Below are positions 1-5,185 of a DNA stretch of 5,185 bases, in pieces. Under the pieces are notes generated by a model. The model did no database searches. It had not been told where the DNA came from and saw only the letters and a list, made by a program, of their open reading frames with translations. The first letter of the stretch is position 1. Every line of letters begins with the position of its first letter. The stretch is from assembly GCA_031259095.1 (NCBI GenBank), contig JAIRLW010000307.1, positions 1 through 5,185 of the forward strand, in the 5' to 3' direction. Position numbers and translations under genes: made by a program. The DNA comes from Planctomycetaceae bacterium. GTDB taxonomy: Bacteria > Planctomycetota > Planctomycetia > Pirellulales > Thermoguttaceae.

Positions 1-3000
1 CAATCAAGCCGAATCGTCAACACTTCCGGTTCCACGCTGCTTTCCTATCCTAAAAACGATTCCTTAGAACCGATTATTGTTTCCGCACAAACCGGTTGGA
101 TGAAAGAATCCGGCGACTATGAAATTTTCTTTCTTGACGGCGATTGTTCGGTCAGGCAAGGCGCTAGTTCCGCGCAAGGTCCTCGCGCGGTTGTTTGGAT
201 TGCCCGCAAAAAAGACCCTGCCGACGGCAGTCGTGAAGTTACCGTTTATCTCGAAAGCGACACCACTCAATCACCCTTAAATATTGAACTGGATCGGGAA
301 AAAATCGACGCAAGAATTTTTGGGCAAAAATGGTTGGGGCGTTTCAACACAACAACGTCCGTTGATATGATGATTATGAACCCGAAACCAACGGAAGAGC
401 AGGAACCGGCGATTTATCAGCGCGCGTTGGACATGTTGTTGCCGAAACCAACCGTTATTGATCGGGTCGGTTATGTTGCGACGGCGGCAACTTCTACCGC
501 TCAACCGTCAACACCGCCCCAATATCGGCTTATCACCGTCAATCCGCGCGGAGATAACGATTTGTCGTTTTTAATGGATCCGTATCCGAATACGGATCGG
601 GGAATTTTGGTTTTTCCTAAAGGTTTTAATATTATTATCGAAGGAATTACCGGCGAGGAGATGCTTTCCGGCAGTACGGTTGATATTTCGGCGGACAGTG
701 CGGTGGTCTGGATGGACGCGCCTGCAAAATTGGTTGGAGGTCGCCAGCACAAAGATGATTCCAGAAACGATTTCGAACTTTATCTGGAAGGAAACATCAG
801 TTTTCGTGACGCCGAGCAAACAATTCAGGCAAACCGTATGTATTACGACGCGAAAAATAAAGTTGCGTATATTCTTGACGGACGACTGGAAGCGCCGATC
901 AAAAATGTTAAAAATATTACCGGAACGATTCGTCTTAAAGCGGAAATATTGCGTCAATTGGGCGATGGACTTTTTACCGCGAAAAATTCGGCGATCACCA
1001 CAAGTCAACTTGGCGAACCGTCTTATGCTCTCCGTTCCCGAACATTGACCTTAAATCATCACGTTCCGTCTTCGTCGCTGCTCAGTGCGGAACCGCAAAC
1101 CAAACGAGTTTTAACCGCCGAAAACAATTTTATTGTTTTACGTAATATTCCGGTTTTTTACTGGCCCTGGTTGGCGGCGGACTTGGACGATCCGACGATG
1201 TATATCAAAAATATTGCCTACGGCAATAGCAGTATTTACGGTCATCAGGTTAAAACGATATGGAATCCGTTTCAGGTTTTGAATATTCGGAACAAACCGG
1301 ATTGGCTTGACGGAGAGGTTAATGTTTCCTGGTTGGAAGAACGGGGAATGGCGTATGGAACCAAATTTCAATATTCACCTTTGGGCTGTTTGGGAATTTC
1401 CGGCACAACTCAAGGAAGTGTTCGATTTTGGGGTATTAACGATAAAGGGTTAGACCGGCTTGGCGGACGCCGAAATAATGTTGCGTTTCCTCATGATTAC
1501 CGATACTATTTTTATTGGAATCATCAACAGGAAATCGAATCGTTTGGAAAACACAAAGGACCTTGGTTTATTTCGGCTCAAGTGGGAAAAGTGTCTGACC
1601 GGAATTTTATCAACAATTATTTTAACGGTTCATGGAATGTTGGAGAAAACCAGACAACATCGGTTGGATTAAAAAAGTTGGACGGACATTCGACGTTGTC
1701 GGTTTTTACGGAATATGCTCTAGACGACTGTTATTCCAACGCGAACTGGTTACCGCGATTGGATCATTTTCTGTTGGGACGATCGTTATTGCGCGACCGT
1801 TTGACGTGGTATGAACACACGCGGGTTGGTTACATGAATTTCCAAACCGCAACCGCTCCGTATGATTGGAACAACGACGGACGATATTTTAGTTACCTTC
1901 CTTGGGAGTTAACGCCGAATAGTTTAACGAATCGTCCGCCGAATCCGGCGTTACTGAATCCTGTTCAACCGGAAACAATTAATAGGTCTGCGGAAGTTTT
2001 TTCGACGCGGCATGAGTTGGATTTACCGTTTAATATTGGAGCGATTCGGGTTGTTCCGTATGCGTTGGGCGATTTTTCTCATTGGGGGCAAGACCGAAGC
2101 GGTCATGATGTTCAACGGTTTTACGGACAAGGCGGTGTTCGATTGAACCTTCCGTTTTGGAAAGTTCAACCGAATTGTTCCAGCCGAACATGGTATATCA
2201 ACGGCTTAGCGCATAAAATTGATTTTGACGCGGAACTGTCTTATTCGCGGTCGGATCAGAAGATGGACAATCTGATGATGACCGATGCGTTGGATACATG
2301 GAGTATTGAAGATTTCCGTCGGCGTTATTCTGTTACGACGTTTGGCGGCGCAAACGCGACTATTCCGATAGTGTTTGATCCGCGATATTATGCGTTACGG
2401 AGCGGTTTAGGCGGTCGGGTTACTGCCGGAAACATGGAAATCGCCGACGATTTAACGCTTTACCGTTTCGGAATGACGCATCGCTGGCAAACGAAACGCG
2501 GACCGGTTGGACGCCGACATGTTATCGACTGGGTAACGCTTGCCGTACATTTTAACTATTATCCTGAATCGGAACATAATTTTGGTGAAACACTTGGTTT
2601 GATTGATTATAATTTTCTCTGGCATGTTGGTGATCGTTTTTCGCTTTTTTCGTCCGGTCTTTACGATACATTTTTGGACGGACAACGAATTACACGAATT
2701 GGCGGTGCGTGGAATCGACCGGGTCGCGGAAATTTGAGAGTGATGCTGGATCAGCTCGACGGATTGATTGAACGAACTTATTTAACGTTGAGTGTTGGCT
2801 ATACGATGAACGAAAAATATTCCATGTCCTACACCACTTCTTACGACATCAAAGATAAATGGCAAAATGTCGGACATGTTTTCATGTTCACACGAACCGG
2901 CGAAGCGTTTCGGATTTTTGTGGGAGCAACTTATTCGGAAGCGCGGGAAGATTGGAGTTTTACGTTTGGTCTGGAACCGGTCTTTATACGTGGAATTGCC

Positions 3001-3051
3001 TCAAAAATGCAACAAATGTCAACCAATATGCAACAAATGACCGGCAGATAA
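1..3051 (+). CDS. lptD: LptD/OstA-like outer-membrane LPS-assembly protein, 5' end cut off by window
   Basis: Frame 1 is open from the first base to TAA at 3049-3051, giving 1016 visible residues; the true start and signal peptide lie outside the window, so the ATG at 100 is internal. LptD inserts lipopolysaccharide or related glycolipid into the outer leaflet of the outer membrane. Residues about 40-300 look like the periplasmic OstA/LptA-type beta domain, with units such as SADSAVVWMD (about 231-240) followed by LYLEGN (260-265), then a stretch on conversion of coded strands ending near LEAPI (about 300). The motif PVFYWPWL (385-391 region) is typical of the junction into the LptD barrel in this family. 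From about 400 to 1000 there are many amphipathic, aromatic-rich strands, for example YLTLSVGYTMNEKYSMSYT, as in a large beta barrel. The only cysteines are at 49, 463, 577 and 726, so the adjacent C-terminal pair of E. coli LptD is absent. The protein ends in a polar Met/Gln tail rather than an aromatic residue. Family call is firm at the LptD/OstA level; exact cargo is unknown. Confidence 0.82.
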   Translation, partial: QSSRIVNTSGSTLLSYPKNDSLEPIIVSAQTGWMKESGDYEIFFLDGDCSVRQGASSAQGPRAVVWIARKKDPADGSREVTVYLESDTTQSPLNIELDREKIDARIFGQKWLGRFNTTTSVDMMIMNPKPTEEQEPAIYQRALDMLLPKPTVIDRVGYVATAATSTAQPSTPPQYRLITVNPRGDNDLSFLMDPYPNTDRGILVFPKGFNIIIEGITGEEMLSGSTVDISADSAVVWMDAPAKLVGGRQHKDDSRNDFELYLEGNISFRDAEQTIQANRMYYDAKNKVAYILDGRLEAPIKNVKNITGTIRLKAEILRQLGDGLFTAKNSAITTSQLGEPSYALRSRTLTLNHHVPSSSLLSAEPQTKRVLTAENNFIVLRNIPVFYWPWLAADLDDPTMYIKNIAYGNSSIYGHQVKTIWNPFQVLNIRNKPDWLDGEVNVSWLEERGMAYGTKFQYSPLGCLGISGTTQGSVRFWGINDKGLDRLGGRRNNVAFPHDYRYYFYWNHQQEIESFGKHKGPWFISAQVGKVSDRNFINNYFNGSWNVGENQTTSVGLKKLDGHSTLSVFTEYALDDCYSNANWLPRLDHFLLGRSLLRDRLTWYEHTRVGYMNFQTATAPYDWNNDGRYFSYLPWELTPNSLTNRPPNPALLNPVQPETINRSAEVFSTRHELDLPFNIGAIRVVPYALGDFSHWGQDRSGHDVQRFYGQGGVRLNLPFWKVQPNCSSRTWYINGLAHKIDFDAELSYSRSDQKMDNLMMTDALDTWSIEDFRRRYSVTTFGGANATIPIVFDPRYYALRSGLGGRVTAGNMEIADDLTLYRFGMTHRWQTKRGPVGRRHVIDWVTLAVHFNYYPESEHNFGETLGLIDYNFLWHVGDRFSLFSSGLYDTFLDGQRITRIGGAWNRPGRGNLRVMLDQLDGLIERTYLTLSVGYTMNEKYSMSYTTSYDIKDKWQNVGHVFMFTRTGEAFRIFVGATYSEAREDWSFTFGLEPVFIRGIASKMQQMSTNMQQMTGR

Positions 3052-3059
3052 AAAAAGGC

Positions 3060-3091
3060 TGATTGTTTCGGAATTTTGGAGCAATCATTTT
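3060..3091 (+). terminator. Rho-independent terminator of the lptD-like gene
   Basis: A hairpin starts 9 bases after the lptD stop. The arms TGATTGTTTCGG (3060-3071) and TTGGAGCAATCA (3076-3087) pair over 12 positions including four G-U wobbles, with loop AATT, and are followed by TTTT (3088-3091). An A-run at 3050-3057 lies before the stem, so on the minus strand the same hairpin is followed by GCC and a longer T-run. It could therefore also stop transcripts arriving from the minus-strand flavoprotein gene. The wobble pairs and short U-tract keep confidence moderate. Confidence 0.5.
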
Positions 3092-3093
3092 AG

Positions 3094-3117
3094 GTTGATA
3101 ATTGAGTTGATAATTGA
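3094..3117. repeat. Perfect 12-bp tandem duplication
   Basis: GTTGATAATTGA occurs twice back to back (3094-3105 and 3106-3117) just after the lptD terminator. It is noncoding. A related pattern, a near-perfect 12-bp tandem pair, occurs in the other intergenic region at 4979-5002 with a different sequence. Confidence 0.85.
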
Positions 3118-3162
3118 AAGGTAGGCAATCTTATATCAGGTAGGTAATTCTTTCTCCTGTAA

Positions 3163-3220
3163 CCTACGGTTGTGCCGGTTGAGCTTTACTCGATACCAGT
3201 AAAGTTTGCCCTTCCTACGG
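3163..3220. repeat. Hairpin flanked by CCTACGG motifs, possible dispersed intergenic repeat
   Basis: CCTACGG occurs at 3163-3169 and 3214-3220. Between them is an inverted repeat, CTTTACT (3184-3190) and AGTAAAG (3198-3204), with a 7-base loop; wobble and A-T pairs can extend the stem to about 10 bp. GTAGGT at 3140-3145 can also pair with ACCTAC at 3162-3167. A third intergenic CCTACGGTT is at 4702-4710, followed by a similar CGG..TTG.GCTT segment. No T-run follows the hairpin, so it is not a convincing terminator. It may be a degenerate member of a dispersed repeat family; this is inference. Confidence 0.45.
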
Positions 3221-3257
3221 CGTTGGATTTTTCAATACTGATTTTCAACGACAAAAT

Positions 3258-3346
3258 ACACGAAGGGACACGAAAATGACGTCTCTATTTTTTATTTGTT
3301 ATTTTTTATTTTTTAAAACCTTTCGTGAACATTCGTGTTTTTCGTG
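3258..3346. repeat. Phased CACGAA/TTCGTG inverted array around an AT-rich core
   Basis: Two CACGAA hexamers (3259-3264, 3269-3274) face three TTCGTG hexamers (3322-3327, 3332-3337, 3341-3346). Starts within each side are 10, 10 and 9 bp apart, about one DNA turn. The two arms can form two 7-bp helices, 3258-3264 with 3332-3338 and 3269-3275 with 3321-3327, separated by a small internal loop. The enclosed stretch of about 45 bases is very AT-rich (T-runs at 3287-3314). There is no supported gene in the whole of 3052-3434. The array could be a dispersed repeat, a protein-binding site or a structured RNA end; the sequence alone does not decide. Confidence 0.7.
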
Positions 3347-3374
3347 GTGAAAATAAAAATAATTTAAAAACAAT

Positions 3375-3403
3375 TTGTGAAAATCAGCGTAATCTGCGGA
3401 TTT
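3375..3403 (-). terminator. Weak terminator candidate for the nitronate monooxygenase gene
   Basis: An imperfect palindrome at 3381-3403 lies about 30 bases past the stop of the minus-strand gene. On that strand AAATC pairs with GATTT, then a mismatch, then GC with GC, around a 7-base loop, and the second arm runs into TTTTC with more T-rich sequence further on. The stem is weak, so termination here is only possible. The same sequence may instead be a repeat element. Confidence 0.22.
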
Positions 3404-3434
3404 CTCTCGCGATATGCTCGAATAGACAATGACG

Positions 3435-4523
3435 TTATGAACCTGTAGCCGGTTGTTTCTTTTGCGTCATCTCAAACTCATTTTTAAGTTTGTCGATCAC
3501 CTCTTTAACGCTACGGATTTTATCCGCAAGATAGGCGTTTGCTCCGGCAAAAACATATCCTTTTTTCAGATTTCCTTTGGCGGCATTATAAAGAGCTTTC
3601 ATAATGCAATAAGGACTTTTCGCGTAATCACAGGTTTTGATACAACGGTACGGACAACCATTAGGTTTTTCGTTACCTTTGTTGACACTGCGAATAAATT
3701 CGCCGTTGAAGGCGCGACCCGGCAGTCCAACCGGACTTTGAATAATCATGGTATCCTCTTGTGATGAATCAATATAAACCTGCTTAAAAACAGGCGAAGC
3801 ATCACATTCTTCGGTTGGAACAAAAATACTGCCCATTTGTACTCCGGCGGCGCCCAATTCAAGAAAACGTTGAATATCTTCACCTGTTGAAATTCCGCCT
3901 GCGGCGATTACTGGAATCAATTTTCTACCGCTATATTTTTCTGCAACGGCGACTACTTCCGGTATCAAATGTTCAAGCGAATAATTTTCGTTTTCGATTT
4001 GCTCTTCCTTAAACCCTAAATGTCCCCCTGCTTTGGGACCTTCTACCACAATCGCGTCGGGAAAATAACCGTATTTGGTCAGCCATCGTTCACTGACAAT
4101 TTTTGCCGCACGGGCCGAAGAGACAATAGGTATAAGAAACGTTTTACTGTTGGCGTTAAGATAGGACGGTAAATCCAACGGCAATCCGGCGCCGGCAAAG
4201 ATAATATCTGCTTTTTCCGCAATGGAAGTGCGTACCATATCGGCGAAATTCGACAAAGCAACCATAATATTAACACCGATAATTCCTTTGGTTTTTTCGC
4301 GTGTTTTACGAAGTTCTTCTTTAAGTCCTTCGATACAATTTTTCAAATAATTTCCGGAATCTTGCCTGTACAACATCCCCAATCCCGCGCACGAAATAAC
4401 GCCAATCCCGCCTTCGTTGGCAACCGCTGAAGCCAATCCCGAAAGCGAAATACCAACACCCATACCGCCTTGAACAATCGGCAACCGGATTTCCCGGTCG
4501 CCGATAAAAAATGATTTCATCAT
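3435..4523 (-). CDS. Nitronate monooxygenase / 2-nitropropane dioxygenase-family FMN oxidoreductase
   Basis: The 362-residue protein has a TIM-barrel flavoprotein pattern of the NMO family, whose known members use FMN to oxidise alkyl nitronates. The N-terminal LPIVQGGMGVGIS (14-26) begins the barrel and flavin-binding region; GVNIMVAL (83-90) and FAGAGLPLDLPS (109-120) follow. EGPKAGGHLGF (161-171) carries the conserved GGH, with His168 matching the family's catalytic histidine. PVIAAGGIS (204-212) and GAAGVQMGSIF (224-234) are the usual phosphate-binding segments. A C-terminal cysteine group, Cys290, 294, 298 and 306, is extra to the simplest NMOs. No signal peptide or membrane segment is seen, so it is likely cytoplasmic. 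The start is set at the first ATG of an ATG-ATG pair (4523/4520), because the protein begins immediately with family sequence; an in-frame TTG at 4577 would add 18 residues encoded by a simple repeat. No Shine-Dalgarno sequence is visible. A FabK-like or other flavin oxidoreductase role cannot be excluded; the natural substrate is unknown. Confidence 0.88.
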   Translation of the reverse strand: MMKSFFIGDREIRLPIVQGGMGVGISLSGLASAVANEGGIGVISCAGLGMLYRQDSGNYLKNCIEGLKEELRKTREKTKGIIGVNIMVALSNFADMVRTSIAEKADIIFAGAGLPLDLPSYLNANSKTFLIPIVSSARAAKIVSERWLTKYGYFPDAIVVEGPKAGGHLGFKEEQIENENYSLEHLIPEVVAVAEKYSGRKLIPVIAAGGISTGEDIQRFLELGAAGVQMGSIFVPTEECDASPVFKQVYIDSSQEDTMIIQSPVGLPGRAFNGEFIRSVNKGNEKPNGCPYRCIKTCDYAKSPYCIMKALYNAAKGNLKKGYVFAGANAYLADKIRSVKEVIDKLKNEFEMTQKKQPATGS

Positions 4524-4544
4524 GGTCAAAATTTGTGTTAAGAC

Positions 4545-4577
4545 ATTGTACTGTACTGTACTGTATGCGGACAGCAA
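4545..4577 (-). promoter_or_regulatory. Possible promoter of the nitronate monooxygenase gene
   Basis: On the minus strand TACAAT (4550-4545) matches five of six bases of a sigma70 -10 element and sits 21 bases before the ATG, so a start near 4538 would give a leader of roughly 15 bases. The same ten bases TACAATGTCT occur at the -10 of the tRNA promoter (4866-4857). The nearest -35-like hexamer, TTGCTG (4577-4572), matches only three of six and is 21 bp away, too far for a normal promoter. The -10 is credible; the -35 is doubtful. Confidence 0.38.
4547..4565. repeat. TGTAC pentanucleotide tandem repeat (3.8 copies)
   Basis: TGTAC is repeated without error over 19 bases, directly upstream of and overlapping the candidate -10 of the flavoprotein gene. 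Each unit holds the palindrome GTAC. Short tandem repeats of this kind can change copy number by replication slippage. Confidence 0.9.
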
Positions 4578-4698
4578 TTTGTGTTATCTACCGTTCCCAT
4601 CGCGGCATACCCAATGTTCAGGCGAATCGTTTTTGTTTTCGGGTTGCTCTTCTGTTGTTTTTATGAATCAATTTCCTTAACTTAATGCGTCTAGGGAC

Positions 4699-4726
4699 AA
4701 GCCTACGGTTCATTCGGAATTGGCTT
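4699..4726. repeat. Degenerate intergenic repeat with weak inverted ends
   Basis: AAGCC (4699-4703) and GGCTT (4722-4726) are inverted around an 18-base spacer that includes CCTACGGTT (4702-4710 overlaps the left arm). The segment resembles 3163-3190 in the convergent intergenic region. The rest of 4524-4753, between the flavoprotein start and the tRNA, shows no gene. There is no T-run making this a clear tRNA terminator. Confidence 0.3.
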
Positions 4727-4753
4727 ACACAGAACGAGATTTTTCCCGCATAG

Positions 4754-4828
4754 TCGGGGCGACTGGATTTGAACCAGCGGCCTCTGCGTCCCGAACGCAG
4801 CGCTCTAGCCAGGCTGAGCTACGCCCCG
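4754..4828 (-). tRNA. tRNA-Pro, anticodon CGG
   Basis: A full cloverleaf of 75 bases folds on the minus strand. The acceptor arms are CGGGGCG (4828-4822) and CGCCCCG (4761-4755), with discriminator A at 4754. The D stem is GCTC/GAGC. The anticodon stem CTGCG/CGCAG encloses the loop TTCGGGA, which gives anticodon CGG at 4793-4791, reading the proline codon CCG. The T arm is GCTGG, loop TTCAAAT, CCAGT. The C1-G72 pair and A73 agree with bacterial proline tRNAs. The 3' CCA is not encoded, so it must be added after transcription. Confidence 0.96.
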
Positions 4829-4860
4829 ATCATTAGAATTAGAAGCAAAATATTTCAGAC

Positions 4861-4888
4861 ATTGTATTGCGTTGCTCTGTTATGTCAA
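4861..4888 (-). promoter_or_regulatory. Sigma70-like promoter of the tRNA-Pro gene
   Basis: A perfect -35 TTGACA (4888-4883) is followed after 16 bp by TACAAT (4866-4861), five of six matches to the -10 consensus. Transcription would begin near 4854, about 25 bases before the mature tRNA 5' end. Orientation and distance fit the tRNA well. Confidence 0.7.
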
Positions 4889-4900
4889 GACGGAGTGTCC

Positions 4901-4929
4901 ACCATAATTTCCTACTTTCTTAGTGTCAA
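4901..4929 (-). promoter_or_regulatory. Possible second, upstream promoter for tRNA-Pro
   Basis: A second exact TTGACA (4929-4924) lies 41 bp upstream of the first, with TATGGT (4906-4901) after a 17-bp spacer. The -10 matches four of six bases, so this is weaker. With the downstream promoter it would make a tandem arrangement, which is common for stable RNA genes. Confidence 0.38.
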
Positions 4930-4978
4930 CGGATTGGTTGTTAAATTTGGCAGGTAAAATTATGATTGTTTCGTCAGA

Positions 4979-5002
4979 AAAATAAGGTTGAAAATAAGGT
5001 TT
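4979..5002. repeat. Near-perfect 12-bp tandem duplication
   Basis: AAAATAAGGTTG (4979-4990) is followed directly by AAAATAAGGTTT (4991-5002), one mismatch in twelve. It lies between the tRNA promoters and the stop of the right-hand partial gene and overlaps the terminator candidate there. Confidence 0.8.
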
Positions 5003-5011
5003 GTCGAAACC
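4991..5011 (-). terminator. Terminator candidate for the right-hand partial gene
   Basis: On the minus strand GGTTT (5011-5007) and AAACC (5002-4998) form a perfect 5-bp stem with loop CGAC, followed at once by TTATTTT. It begins 18 bases after the stop codon at 5030. The stem is short and only two-fifths G-C, so strength is uncertain. It would separate the upstream gene from the tRNA unit. Confidence 0.38.
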
Positions 5012-5029
5012 ATGACAAGGCGTTTTCTT

Positions 5030-5185
5030 TTAATCTTTCGGATTTGCGCCGGAGAAATACATGGCGCCGTAACTCCATGTCGGTCCCTTTATGCCGGTGA
5101 AATTCGGTCTATCCATCGTAAGTAAAACGTACCTGTAAGGATAACCTTCCGGTAACGGGACAACCTGCGCCCATACTCGTGCGGC
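5030..5185 (-). CDS. C-terminal end of an unrecognised protein, 5' part outside window
   Basis: The minus strand is open from the right edge to TAA at 5032-5030, giving 51 residues. I do not recognise the family. The piece reads like real protein: it begins AARVWAQVVPLPEGYPYRY, continues with VLLTMDRPNF, and ends GPTWSYGAMYFSGANPKD. It is rich in aromatic residues, proline and glycine, with short strand-like runs and no transmembrane helix, which would suit the end of a soluble or secreted beta-rich protein, but that is inference. Its codon use resembles the neighbouring genes, and a hairpin lies just past the stop. It is on the same strand as the tRNA and flavoprotein genes, but promoters in between suggest separate transcription. 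Confidence 0.68.
   Translation of the reverse strand, partial: AARVWAQVVPLPEGYPYRYVLLTMDRPNFTGIKGPTWSYGAMYFSGANPKD

Noticed and set aside
571..1048. Overlapping open frames of 145 aa (minus, 571-1008) and 122 aa (plus, 680-1048)
   Set aside because: Both lie inside the lptD-like frame, have basic or arginine-rich compositions with no recognisable domain, and are best explained as shadows of the real gene.
3052..3434. CRISPR array or mobile element in the repeat-rich intergenic region
   Set aside because: The repeats are too short and not separated by unique spacers of equal length, and no transposase fragment, long terminal inverted repeat or target duplication is visible.
3453..3764. 103-aa plus-strand open frame
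   Set aside because: It is antisense to the C-terminal part of the well-supported flavoprotein gene and shows no family motif.
4524..4577. TTG start at 4577 extending the flavoprotein by 18 residues
   Set aside because: The extra residues come from the TGTAC repeat and a probable promoter, and the family sequence begins right after the ATG pair at 4523.
4516..4640. Small peptide upstream of the flavoprotein gene (20 codons from an ATG near 4604 on the minus strand)
   Set aside because: It has no ribosome binding site, passes through the TGTAC repeat and has no recognisable sequence, so there is no support beyond an open frame.
4769..4957. 62-aa plus-strand open frame beginning MNQRPLRPERSALARLSYAP
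   Set aside because: This is the antisense translation of the tRNA-Pro gene, a common false call.

Overview
The window looks like chromosomal DNA from a diderm (Gram-negative-type) bacterium. The best guess is a planctomycete-like lineage with moderate G+C. The basis is the long LptD-type outer-membrane protein with VVW/YLE units in its N-terminal part, the absence of a Shine-Dalgarno sequence before the one complete gene start, and repeat-rich AT-rich intergenic DNA. The lineage call is an inference; the diderm call follows from LptD.

Layout. Bases 1-3051 (+) are the 3' part of a large lptD-like gene, open at the left edge. It ends in a hairpin terminator right after the stop. Bases 3052-3434 lie between two convergent genes. 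They hold no credible gene but several repeats: a 12-bp tandem duplication, a hairpin flanked by CCTACGG motifs, a helically phased CACGAA/TTCGTG inverted array around an AT-rich core, and an imperfect palindrome. Bases 3435-4523 (-) are a complete nitronate monooxygenase/2-nitropropane dioxygenase-family flavoprotein, with a pentanucleotide repeat in its promoter region. Bases 4754-4828 (-) are a tRNA-Pro(CGG) gene behind a strong sigma70-like promoter and a possible second one. Bases 5030-5185 (-) are the last 51 codons of an unrecognised gene that enters from the right edge.

The genes do not form an obvious pathway. LptD belongs to outer-membrane biogenesis, the flavoprotein to oxidoreductive metabolism or detoxification, and the tRNA to translation. 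The three minus-strand genes appear to be separate transcription units. I see no CRISPR array, transposase, integrase, toxin-antitoxin pair or defence system. The most testable unusual point is the TGTAC repeat placed between possible -35 and -10 elements of the flavoprotein gene, where loss of one unit would change the spacer from 21 to 16 bp.
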